Shown piece by piece: positions 54,199 to 62,978 of a stretch of 64,000 bases of DNA (within the stretch, counting starts at the first letter, position 1; every line of letters starts with the position of its first letter). Origin of the DNA: Aquimarina agarivorans (GTDB lineage Bacteria; Bacteroidota; Bacteroidia; Flavobacteriales; Flavobacteriaceae); NCBI RefSeq assembly GCF_000218485.1, contig NZ_AFPB01000156.1:1-64000 (forward strand), written 5' to 3'. Below the pieces are notes generated by a model. It was given only the letters and a program-made list of their open reading frames with translations. It made no database searches and was not told the origin of the DNA. The translations under genes and the position numbers were made by a program.

Positions 54199-54620
54199 AA
54201 AACTTTTTTTATATAAATTTTATTTTTATAGTTTGTTTATTGTACTATACTTTGGCTGCATTAGGAAAATTATATGCTCCAAAAGGAGAGTTTTTTCCTT
54301 TTTTTCATTGGGGGCTTTACGTTACAGTTCCTCAAAAAATTGAAAGAGATTTTATTGATATTTATAAAAAAGAGGATACCACTTTTTCGAAACCTATTTC
54401 TTTTTATGATTTAACCAAAGATGAAATTTATATCAGCGAATCACGATTTTTGCTTAAAAAGTTAAAAAATTGTATGAATAAACCTTGTTTTGATCCCACT
54501 TTTAAATACATATTAAAGTATATTCCTGAAAACCGAGTCAGCATATTTTATTTAATAGATGAAAATTCTAAAAAAGACACGTTAGGCTACATAAAAAATA
54601 GAATTTTTATTAGTAAATAA
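54195..54620 (+). CDS. hypothetical single-span membrane protein
   Basis: A 141-residue protein with one N-terminal membrane span (INFIFIVCLLYYTLAALGKLY), which may be an uncleaved anchor, and a hydrophilic outside part with one Cys pair at NCMNKPCF (residues about 92-99). It overlaps the oxygenase stop by four bases, and the next gene starts six bases after it. I recognise no family. Its obligate position before the HTTM-like gene suggests a two-component membrane unit. Confidence 0.65.
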   Translation: MKNFFYINFIFIVCLLYYTLAALGKLYAPKGEFFPFFHWGLYVTVPQKIERDFIDIYKKEDTTFSKPISFYDLTKDEIYISESRFLLKKLKNCMNKPCFDPTFKYILKYIPENRVSIFYLIDENSKKDTLGYIKNRIFISK

Positions 54621-54626
54621 TTATTT

Positions 54627-55526
54627 ATGAAAGAAGAGTTATTAAAAGAACATTGGTTCTGGAAGTATGCATTTGTAAAAGATGGTTTGTTTAAAGGAGA
54701 CGTTCAAAAAATTAATAACAATATAAATTTAAGTGTAAAGGTTTTTTATTGTTTACTCTTATCGTTAAATGTTGAATTTATTTTTTATTTAAATAATTAT
54801 TTAGATAAAAACATTTCAGATGCGCTTTGGCCTGTATTTTTTGTAGATTATTTACCTAAAGTACCGTGGATATCGGTTTTAATTATTGTAAGTTTCTTAA
54901 TCAATTTATTAGCTGTTTTTAATTTTAAATCAAGATTAGTAAGAATATTACTTTTTTTAAGTTGTTTCATGTTGTTTGCGCTTTTCAATTCGGCAGGAAA
55001 AATTAATCATTCTTTACATACAATTTTAATACCATTGTTTTTCTTTAGTTTTCTAAATTTTAAAGAGGAATCCAAGATATATGTTAATAAGATCATCTTT
55101 GCTTCATCGGTTTTTGCGCTGTTAACAACTTACAGTTTTGCAGGCTTTTGGAAAATATTAAGAGGGTTTTTACATATAATTCAAGGGGAGAATGGAATTT
55201 TTTCAACCAATGCTATGACAAGGCTTTTGCAATATCAATACAGATATGATACTCCTACTTTTTTTGGTAATTTTCTTATTGAAAATGAATTTTTAGGGTG
55301 CTTACTTTTGTGGTTAGGTATTTTAATTGAATTTACCTCTGTAATTATTTTCTTTAAAGCAAAACTTCATGTGGTTTGGGGAGTATTGTTATTATCACTA
55401 CATATTTCTATAGCATTAATTATGGATGTTTTTTTTAGTAATGCTTTAATTAGTTTATTGCCACTTTTAATTTTATCTCCTTTTTTAATTCGAAAAAAAA
55501 GATTTTTTGTATGCTTAATTGGATAA
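54627..55526 (+). CDS. multi-span membrane protein, HTTM-like
   Basis: A 299-residue protein with about seven to eight hydrophobic segments, such as VPWISVLIIVSFLINLLAVF, LLFLSCFMLFALF and VVWGVLLLSLHISIALIMDVFF. The motif HSLHTILIPLFFFSFLNF and the layout recall the HTTM (horizontally transferred transmembrane) domain of vitamin-K-dependent-carboxylase-like bacterial proteins, but the usual catalytic residues were not verified. It ends two bases before the convergent FtsE-like gene stop. Function unknown; lipid or glycan modification at the membrane is possible. Confidence 0.5.
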   Translation: MKEELLKEHWFWKYAFVKDGLFKGDVQKINNNINLSVKVFYCLLLSLNVEFIFYLNNYLDKNISDALWPVFFVDYLPKVPWISVLIIVSFLINLLAVFNFKSRLVRILLFLSCFMLFALFNSAGKINHSLHTILIPLFFFSFLNFKEESKIYVNKIIFASSVFALLTTYSFAGFWKILRGFLHIIQGENGIFSTNAMTRLLQYQYRYDTPTFFGNFLIENEFLGCLLLWLGILIEFTSVIIFFKAKLHVVWGVLLLSLHISIALIMDVFFSNALISLLPLLILSPFLIRKKRFFVCLIG

Positions 55527-56210
55527 TTAACTCTTCCGTTGCACTACTTCAAAAATTTTATGGTTTTCGCATTTTAAAGTTTTAGACGGGTATTTTAGTA
55601 ATAAAGCATAATCGTGAGTGGCCATTAAAATAGTATTTCCATTTGCATTAATTTCTTTTAATAACGCCATCACTTCCAGTGAAGTTTGTGGATCCAAATT
55701 TCCTGTGGGTTCATCGGCTAAAATAAGTTCAGGATCATTTAGTAAGGCACGGGCAATAGCCACGCGCTGCTGTTCTCCTCCTGAAAGTTGATAAGGATAA
55801 ATAGTACCTTTCGATTCCATACCTACTTTGGTAAGCACTTCTTTAATCCGATTTTCAATTTTATCCTTTTCTTTCCAGCCAGTGGCTTTTAAAACAAATG
55901 TTAAATTATTATTTACAGTACGATCGTTAAGTAATTTAAAATCTTGAAATACTACACCAAGTTTTCTTCTTAAAAAAGGTATTTCCTTTTCCTGTAAACC
56001 ATTAAGCTTAAAATTCACTATTTCTCCTTCGCCTTGTACTAAAGCTAAATCCCCGTAAAGCGTTTTAAGAAAACTACTTTTTCCTGAACCTGTTTTTCCG
56101 ATAAGATACACAAAATCACCTTTTAATATTTCCAAGGAAACATCAGAAAGGACTGCTGTTTCTCGCTGAAAAATTGTAACATTTTTTAATTTTAGCACGG
56201 ATTCACTCAT
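55527..56210 (-). CDS. ftsE: ABC ATPase, cell division protein FtsE-like
   Basis: A 227-residue ABC ATPase: Walker [10 protein letters not shown] at 38-46, signature [33 protein letters not shown] containing the Walker B, and a switch histidine in ATHDYALL. The start [25 protein letters not shown] and size are those of FtsE in Bacteroidota. FtsE with the membrane protein FtsX regulates peptidoglycan hydrolases at the division septum; ftsX is not adjacent here. A LolD-type role is a less likely alternative. Confidence 0.85.
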   Translation of the reverse strand: MSESVLKLKNVTIFQRETAVLSDVSLEILKGDFVYLIGKTGSGKSSFLKTLYGDLALVQGEGEIVNFKLNGLQEKEIPFLRRKLGVVFQDFKLLNDRTVNNNLTFVLKATGWKEKDKIENRIKEVLTKVGMESKGTIYPYQLSGGEQQRVAIARALLNDPELILADEPTGNLDPQTSLEVMALLKEINANGNTILMATHDYALLLKYPSKTLKCENHKIFEVVQRKS

Positions 56211-56460
56211 AAAATAGTATTTATAGCTGTAAAATTATAAAACTAAATCAGTTTGCAAAATAAAGAGACAGTTTTAGTGTTTTAATTAGGGTGTCAACAG
56301 CCCCAAACATGATATAAAGGGTTGTGTGAAAAAAAAGATTAATTTTTGACTGATCTTTTAATATTAAAATTTTTATTACAGTTAAATGTGTTAAAATATT
56401 AAGTTTATTTTAGCGTAAGAATAACTGTACATTATTTCCTTCATAATGGGAGTATATTAA

Positions 56461-56468
56461 TATATTTG
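56461..56468 (+). promoter_or_regulatory. -7 box before the TPR gene
   Basis: TATATTTG fits TAnnTTTG, 24 bases before the ATG at 56493. The upstream TTG is not perfect. A TTG within it is the in-frame alternative start of the TPR gene, which argues against that start. Confidence 0.45.
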
Positions 56469-56492
56469 AAACAAGGTTTATTTTTTTATTTT

Positions 56493-59400
56493 ATGAAGAA
56501 AAGTTTAATTATTACCTGGTTTTTTGTGTTGGTTTCTACATTAATTACGGCGCAACAAACTGAAATTTTTAGAACCACCAATAATAGCGTCTATCAAAAA
56601 GCTTTAGATTTATATAACAATAAGGAGTATGCTGCAGCACAAAGTTTTTTCAGAAAAGTACAGTCTACTACGGAAGATCAAAATATAAGGGCGAATGCCG
56701 CTTACTACATTGCTCAGTCTGCTGTTCGTATGCAACAAAAAGGAGCTGATGTTTTAATGACAAATTTTGTAACTGATTATCCAACGCATCCTAAAAGAAA
56801 TAGTGCTTTTTTAGGTGTTGGTAATTATTATTTTAGTGTAGGTAAATATGCTCGTGCTCGTAAATGGTATCAGGATGTTGATAAAAATCGTTTAAACACC
56901 TCGGCTTTAGAAACGTTTTACTTCAATAAAGGGTATTCTTTATATCATTCAAAAAGATATGATGATGCACAAAAATCATTACAAAAAGTTACTAGTTCTG
57001 AAAAATACGGTGAGCAAGCCAAATATTATTTAGGATATATAGCCTATAATGCAAATAATTACGAACAGGCGGATACTTATTTTGATGAAGTTAGTGACTC
57101 CAAGGATTACAATAAAACACTTTCCTACTATAAAGCAGACCGAAATTTTAAGAAAGGAGATTTCCAGAAGGCTATTGATAGTGCCGAGCCTCGTTTAGCC
57201 ACCGCAAAACCTAACGATAAATCGCAACTAAATAAAATTATTGGTGAGAGTTATTTTAATCTAAAATTATATCAAAAAGCGATACCATACCTGGAAGCTT
57301 ACAAAGGAAACAAAGGGAAATGGAGCAATACTGATTATTATTTGTTAGGGTATTCATACTATAAAAATGGAGATTATAGCAAAGCAGTATCTCAATTTAA
57401 TAAAATAATAGATGGTAAAAATGCGGTATCACAAAATGCTTACTACCATCTTGCGGATGCGTATTTAAAATCAGCACAAAAACAGCAAGCATTAAATGCA
57501 TTTAAAAATGCTTCAGAAATGAATTTTGAAGCCATTATAAAAGAAGATGCTACCTACAATTATGCAAAACTGAGTTACGAAATCGGGAATTCATTTGAAA
57601 GTGTACCTTCGGTATTAAAATCATTTTTGTTAAAATATCCAGATTCTCCACAAAAACAGGAAATTGCCCGTCTACTTGTAGATTCTTACTTGTCAACAAA
57701 AAATTATAAGGAAGCACTTGGGGTATTAGATTCTGGAAAGGGAACTGATAATAAAGAAGTATTTCAAAAAGTGTTGTTTTATAGAGGGCTTGAGGTTTTT
57801 AAAGAAAAAGATTTTAAAGAAGCTATTTTACTTTTTGACCGAGCCATTACCATAAACGCCTTAACTGATTTTACGCAGCGCGCTTTGTTCTGGAAAGGCG
57901 AAAGTTATTATGAGCAGGAAGATTATGTTATTGCAATTTCAAATTATGAGGCAATTACCGATGTAAATACTACTAATTGGAGCGAATTAAAACTAAAAGA
58001 GTATCAGTTAGGGTACAGTAATTTTAAAATAAAAGCCTATGCTAAAGCCATCAAACATTTTAATCAGTTTTTAGCAAAAAATCCCGAAAAATTTTACATG
58101 CAGGATGCCACTTTACGATTGGCGGATAGTTATTTTGTAACCGCTAATTATTGGCCAGCAATGGAAACGTATAATAAGGCCATAGCACAAAAGCACAAAC
58201 GTGCCGACTATGCTCACTTTCAAAAGGCGATCAGTTATGGTTTCGTAAATAAACAAAATCGAAAAATTGAAGACCTGAAAGCGTTTTTAGTCAATTTTCC
58301 GGACTCAAATTTTAGGGATGATGCTTATTACGCTTTAGCAAATGCTTATGTTGCCAAGGATGAAATCAATAAAGGATTAGCGAATTACGCTAAATTGAGG
58401 AATGAGCTACCAAATAGCGCATTGGTGTCAAAAGCCTTACTAAAAGAAGGGTTGATATTTTATAATGACAATAAATCACAAAAAGCATTAGGAAAATTCA
58501 AAACTTTAGTAGCGGAGCATCCCAATACCCCTGAAGCTTTACAAGCAGTAAAAACAGCCCGCTTGGTATACATTGATTTAGGGCAAACGGATGCTTATGC
58601 AAGTTGGGTAAAATCCTTAGATTTTGTTGATATTTCAAATGAGGAGTTGGATAATACTACTTATGAAGCTGCCGAAAAACCTTATCAAGAAAATAATACA
58701 GCTAAAGCAATTGTAGGTTTTGAAAAGTATTTAAATGAATTCCCTAAAGGCTTACACCAATTAAATAGTCATTTTTATTTGGCACAATTGTATTCCAAAA
58801 AAGGAAACAAAGAAAAAGCATTAACCCATTATTTGGCGGTTTCAGCACTTGAAAAAAATGAATATTCAGAAACAGCATTGTACAAAATTTCTCAAACTTA
58901 TTTGGAAAACAAAGCTTACAGCAAGGCCATACCTTATTTAAAAAGACTGGAAAAAATTGCTGATTTTGATCAAAACACCATTTTTGCTCAATCTAATTTG
59001 ATGAAATCATTTTATGAACAAAAACAATTTGATGAAACGTTGGCTTATGCAGAAAAAGTTTTAGCCAATACTAATATTGAAACATCTATAAAAGCAGATG
59101 CTAAAATTTACAAAGCCAGGGCGGCATTAGCATTAGGTAAATACGATGAGGCAAAGCAAGCTTACGCAGAAGTTGCAAAAATAGCTACGGGTAAGCTTGG
59201 CGCAGAAGCTATATACAATTTGGCTAATTTTAGCACGAATAATAAAGATTTTGAAATTTCCAACAACTATGTACAGCAATTAGCGAAAGACTATTCAGCA
59301 TACAAGGAGTATGGAGCTAAAGGTTTAGTGCTAATGGCTAAAAACTTTAATGGTTTGGGGGATGCTTACCAAGCAACCTATTTATTAGAATCTATATCAA

Positions 59401-59501
59401 AGGAATTTACTGAATATCCGGAAGTGGTTGCTGAAGCCAAAAGTTTGTTGCAAACAATTAGGGCAGAGGAAGCTAAAACGAATTCATCAATTAAAGAATA
59501 A
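56493..59501 (+). CDS. large tetratricopeptide-repeat protein
   Basis: Starts at ATG 56493, where a signal peptide begins (SLIITWFFVLVSTLITAQ, cleavage before QT). The 1002 residues are almost entirely TPR-like helical pairs, e.g. ALDLYNNKEYAAAQSFFRKV, AKYYLGYIAYNANNYEQADTYFDEV and ALTHYLAVSALEKNEYSE, with YjgN- or BamD-like spacing. It lies in the periplasm, where it probably organises an envelope complex. It is followed after 13 bases by an outer-membrane barrel gene, a conserved flavobacterial pair as far as I know. The precise role is unknown. Confidence 0.88.
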   Translation: MKKSLIITWFFVLVSTLITAQQTEIFRTTNNSVYQKALDLYNNKEYAAAQSFFRKVQSTTEDQNIRANAAYYIAQSAVRMQQKGADVLMTNFVTDYPTHPKRNSAFLGVGNYYFSVGKYARARKWYQDVDKNRLNTSALETFYFNKGYSLYHSKRYDDAQKSLQKVTSSEKYGEQAKYYLGYIAYNANNYEQADTYFDEVSDSKDYNKTLSYYKADRNFKKGDFQKAIDSAEPRLATAKPNDKSQLNKIIGESYFNLKLYQKAIPYLEAYKGNKGKWSNTDYYLLGYSYYKNGDYSKAVSQFNKIIDGKNAVSQNAYYHLADAYLKSAQKQQALNAFKNASEMNFEAIIKEDATYNYAKLSYEIGNSFESVPSVLKSFLLKYPDSPQKQEIARLLVDSYLSTKNYKEALGVLDSGKGTDNKEVFQKVLFYRGLEVFKEKDFKEAILLFDRAITINALTDFTQRALFWKGESYYEQEDYVIAISNYEAITDVNTTNWSELKLKEYQLGYSNFKIKAYAKAIKHFNQFLAKNPEKFYMQDATLRLADSYFVTANYWPAMETYNKAIAQKHKRADYAHFQKAISYGFVNKQNRKIEDLKAFLVNFPDSNFRDDAYYALANAYVAKDEINKGLANYAKLRNELPNSALVSKALLKEGLIFYNDNKSQKALGKFKTLVAEHPNTPEALQAVKTARLVYIDLGQTDAYASWVKSLDFVDISNEELDNTTYEAAEKPYQENNTAKAIVGFEKYLNEFPKGLHQLNSHFYLAQLYSKKGNKEKALTHYLAVSALEKNEYSETALYKISQTYLENKAYSKAIPYLKRLEKIADFDQNTIFAQSNLMKSFYEQKQFDETLAYAEKVLANTNIETSIKADAKIYKARAALALGKYDEAKQAYAEVAKIATGKLGAEAIYNLANFSTNNKDFEISNNYVQQLAKDYSAYKEYGAKGLVLMAKNFNGLGDAYQATYLLESISKEFTEYPEVVAEAKSLLQTIRAEEAKTNSSIKE

Positions 59502-59514
59502 GAATCAATTTTTT

Positions 59515-61233
59515 ATGAGTTTACTTTTTAAAAATAAAAGTACGTTACTTTTTGTTTTTTTTATGGGAATGTTAGGTTATTCGCAAACAAAAAAAAATGA
59601 AAGTGATACCTTAAGTACCGAAAAGGTAGTAATTGTTAAAACATTCAACCCAACCATAAATGATGCGTTTAAAATTCATCCCGAACCAAATTTTGATGCG
59701 CCTGAAAAGTCGCCAAAGGAACCTTTGAAATTTACCATTAATTCGGTGCCAGTAGCAAGTACATTTGAACCCGAAAAAACAAAATCAATAGCGGTTAAAA
59801 AAGAAGCGCCCGAAGCAACATTTAAAAACTATGCCTTGTTGGGTGCAGGAAATTTTGGGAACGTGTTGGCTGAGGTTTTTAGTAGTATTGATATTAATAG
59901 CGAAAGTCAATTTACAGCCTTGCTAGAACATCAATCCTCTCAGGGCGGCATCAAAGACGTGCGGCTTGATGATTTTTTTTATGATACCGGCTTACAACTA
60001 GCTTTTGGAAAACAACAAAAGCGCAGTCAGTGGAACATCGATTTAGAAGCACAGCATCAGTTATATAATTGGTACGGTTTGGCGGATAACTTAGCTATTA
60101 CTGAAGATCAATTTAATGCAATTGATCCATCGCATAGTTTTATTGATGTTAATTTTGGAGGCAATTTACAATCAAACAATGCTATTTTTAACGCAGCCTC
60201 GTTCCGTTTTAGACATTTTCGAGATGATTTTGATAGTTCTGAAAATAATCTAATTTTAAATCCAAAATTTACAGTTCCGCTGGATGATTATCCAATTTCA
60301 ATACCTGTAAATTTAGATTACCTAAGCGGTGAGTTTGCTGAAAATAATACTATTGAAAACTCAACGTATAGTTTTTTAGTATTAGGAATCCATCCGACAG
60401 TGGCGTTAAATTTTAGAGATATTGATTTTAAGGTTGGATTTTCAGGATACTTAAACAATAATTTTGAAGATAGTGAAGTGAAATTAGCACTGTATCCAAA
60501 TGTTACAGCTAATTACACATTTGAAGCCTATAATTTAAATGCATTTGGAGGTGTAACCGGGGGGATTAAGCAAAATACGTATCATAGTGCAGCCGAAGGG
60601 AATCCATTTGTATCACCAGGGATTTTACTTACACCAACCAATCAATTATTTAATTTCTTTTTAGGAATTCAAGGACACTTGAGCGAAAGTTTTACTTATA
60701 AATTAAAAGGAGACGTAGAGTTTGTTGATGATTATGCGGCTTACATAAAAAACCCAACATCAAACCTAACAAATGAGCCCTTAGGTTATGAGTTTAATAA
60801 TTCATTTGGATATTTTTATCAAGACTATAAAGTAGGTAGGGTTACTGCTGATATTGACTATGATGTGCAAGAAAATTTTAATATGCACTTACAAACTATG
60901 TTTGCTGTATTTAATGAAACACCTAGTGAGCCATTAAATACGCCTACGTTTACTACAGCTATTAAAGCAAATTATTTAATTAATGAGAAGTGGAAAGCAG
61001 GAGCCAACGTTTATTATATTGGAGCAAGGCAAGATATTAATCGACTCGGAGGATTTGATTTTGTAGATATTGATGGCTATTTTGATGTTAATTTACGTGC
61101 AGATTATAAAGTTACTAAGCGTTTGGCAGCATTTGTTATGGCAAATAATTTGACTGGACAAAACTATGAGCGCTGGTTGGATTATCCAGTACAAGGAATT
61201 CAGCTTCTAGTAGGGGCAAAGTATCAGTTTTAA
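59515..61233 (+). CDS. TonB-dependent-receptor-like outer membrane barrel
   Basis: Starts at ATG 59515 (MSLLFKNKSTLLFVFFMGMLGYSQ, signal peptide, cleavage before QT). A helical or unstructured stretch to residue about 95 is followed by an alternating pattern of strands with aromatic girdles, ending ARQDINRLGGFDFVDIDGYFDVNLRADYKVTKRLAAFVMANNLTGQNYERW and a C-terminal Phe, resembling the barrel half of TonB-dependent receptors. There is no plug domain, so it is a barrel-only protein. It is co-transcribed with the TPR gene and may form an envelope complex with it. Confidence 0.85.
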   Translation: MSLLFKNKSTLLFVFFMGMLGYSQTKKNESDTLSTEKVVIVKTFNPTINDAFKIHPEPNFDAPEKSPKEPLKFTINSVPVASTFEPEKTKSIAVKKEAPEATFKNYALLGAGNFGNVLAEVFSSIDINSESQFTALLEHQSSQGGIKDVRLDDFFYDTGLQLAFGKQQKRSQWNIDLEAQHQLYNWYGLADNLAITEDQFNAIDPSHSFIDVNFGGNLQSNNAIFNAASFRFRHFRDDFDSSENNLILNPKFTVPLDDYPISIPVNLDYLSGEFAENNTIENSTYSFLVLGIHPTVALNFRDIDFKVGFSGYLNNNFEDSEVKLALYPNVTANYTFEAYNLNAFGGVTGGIKQNTYHSAAEGNPFVSPGILLTPTNQLFNFFLGIQGHLSESFTYKLKGDVEFVDDYAAYIKNPTSNLTNEPLGYEFNNSFGYFYQDYKVGRVTADIDYDVQENFNMHLQTMFAVFNETPSEPLNTPTFTTAIKANYLINEKWKAGANVYYIGARQDINRLGGFDFVDIDGYFDVNLRADYKVTKRLAAFVMANNLTGQNYERWLDYPVQGIQLLVGAKYQF

Positions 61234-61264
61234 AGCTGAGGTAAATTTTCATAATAACAACTAA

Positions 61265-62881
61265 TTATTTCAAACATTTTTTTGCTGTTTTAAGGAATAG
61301 AAAATTTTGAGGATTTTTGGGAATTCCAGACACATTTTTTTGGGTGAATCTTACAAATTCATCGTAGTACAAAGGTATTATAGGAGCTTCGGCAATAATT
61401 ATAGAGTCCATTTGTTGATACAACACCTTGCGGATTTCTAAATCAGGAATCATAAAACTTTTTTCATAAAGTTTATCAAAAGTTTTGTTTTTAAAATGAG
61501 TATAATTAGGACCATTAGGCGTAAAATTTTGGCTGTAGTAGGGGAGCATAAAATTTTCTGCATCTGGGTAATCAGCTATCCAGCTAGCTCTAAAAAGTTC
61601 CAATTTACCGGCATGTTTTTGTTTTCGTAGTGTTGGTGCGGGCATCACGTCTACCATCACTTCAATACCAATTTTTTGTAATTCCCGTTGTATGAATTCG
61701 CACAAACTCACATAATCCGAAACAGTGGCTATTCTGATACTTGGCTGTGTGTCTTTAGTTTCTTCTATGTATTTTTTTAGGTGTTTTTTTGCTAATTTTT
61801 GATTAAAATCGAAGCCTTTTTTACCACTGTAACCTTCAATTCCCATGGGTATAAACCCTCCGAGAGCAGGTGTTCCTATTCCGTTTCTCAGGTATGTAAT
61901 CATAGCTTTGCGGTCAAAGCTATAATTAATCGCTTTACGTAAATTGATATTGTTTACAGGCATGTCACTTTCGCCTAAGTAAAAACCAATATATACTGAA
62001 TTTAAGAAAGGGCTTTTTTCTAATATTATTTTGTTAGTATACCGAGGTTGCAGTTTTCCGGTTTGTGTCAATAAATCATCTTTAAAAGAGCTGTCAATAT
62101 CATTCATTAAATCTAAATTACCTTGTATAAACTGTAAAAATTCGCTCTGCTTATCTGGTAAAAAGGTAATAGCAACTGCTTCTAAATACGGGAGTTGTTG
62201 CCCATTTTTGTCTTTTTCAAAATAAAGAGGATTGCGTCTAAACACTAGTTTTGTGTTTTCTTCCCAGGCTTTAAATTGAAAAGGTCCTGTGCCAATAGGA
62301 TTTCTGCGGAATTCATTTCCGTAATGGGTTACAATTTCTTTCGGTATTACCGAACAATAACGCATGCTTAACAAACCCAAATAGGCAGGAAACGCTTGCG
62401 TTAACTTTATTTGGAAAACAGTATCATTGATTGCTTGGTAGCTTTCAACTTTATCCAATACCCAATTGCCAGGAGAGGCTACTTTGGGATCTTTTAATCG
62501 GTCAAAACTAAATGTAAAATCATCGGCAACAACTGTACGGGTACTATCTTGGGTGTTAAATTGCACGTGTTTATGAAAATAGACATCGTTACGTAAGGTA
62601 AAAGTATACGTTTTTAGGTCTTCCGAAATTTCCCAATGCTTAGCGATGTCAGGAATAATTTTTAAGTCATCATCCAATTGCACTAAACTGTTGTAAAGTT
62701 GATTTGTTCCCCAGATATTTTCTTTATTTCTAGCGAAAGCGGGATCCAACGTGGTAATATTTGCGCTTTCATTATACCTGAAAACTAAGTGATCACGATT
62801 GCCAGTAGTTGTATTTGCGCAACTAATGCATAAAAGTGTTATTAGTAATATAGGAAGTGAGCGGAACAGCGTAGTTTTCAA
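61265..62881 (-). CDS. ABC-type oligopeptide-binding lipoprotein (SBP family 5)
   Basis: A 538-residue protein with lipobox LLCISC (Cys21). The mature part has RYNESANITTLDPAFARNKENIWG, YTFTLRNDVYFH and LRKAINYSFDRKAMITYL, all typical for family 5 substrate-binding proteins (DppA/OppA-like). It should bind short peptides and deliver them to a permease not encoded in this window. It is convergent with the barrel gene and divergent from mtaB. No ABC permease gene is adjacent, as in many Bacteroidota. Confidence 0.9.
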   Translation of the reverse strand: MKTTLFRSLPILLITLLCISCANTTTGNRDHLVFRYNESANITTLDPAFARNKENIWGTNQLYNSLVQLDDDLKIIPDIAKHWEISEDLKTYTFTLRNDVYFHKHVQFNTQDSTRTVVADDFTFSFDRLKDPKVASPGNWVLDKVESYQAINDTVFQIKLTQAFPAYLGLLSMRYCSVIPKEIVTHYGNEFRRNPIGTGPFQFKAWEENTKLVFRRNPLYFEKDKNGQQLPYLEAVAITFLPDKQSEFLQFIQGNLDLMNDIDSSFKDDLLTQTGKLQPRYTNKIILEKSPFLNSVYIGFYLGESDMPVNNINLRKAINYSFDRKAMITYLRNGIGTPALGGFIPMGIEGYSGKKGFDFNQKLAKKHLKKYIEETKDTQPSIRIATVSDYVSLCEFIQRELQKIGIEVMVDVMPAPTLRKQKHAGKLELFRASWIADYPDAENFMLPYYSQNFTPNGPNYTHFKNKTFDKLYEKSFMIPDLEIRKVLYQQMDSIIIAEAPIIPLYYDEFVRFTQKNVSGIPKNPQNFLFLKTAKKCLK

Positions 62882-62904
62882 TTTTTTAAAAGGATTATTG
62901 TTGG

Positions 62905-62912
62905 TATCTTTG
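62905..62912 (+). promoter_or_regulatory. -7 box before mtaB
   Basis: TATCTTTG fits TAnnTTTG, 66 bases before the mtaB ATG, with an imperfect upstream element. In the leader, CCCGA (62917) and TCGGG (62931) can pair into a small hairpin. Confidence 0.4.
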
Positions 62913-62978
62913 CAATCCCGAAAAAAGACAATCGGGAAGCTAGTAAATAGTAAAGATAACAGATAGGAATAAATATTT

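Noticed and set aside
59428..59514. Longer N-terminus of the TonB-receptor-like gene.
   Set aside because: It overlaps the TPR gene in another frame and would hide the signal peptide; the start at 59515 restores it.
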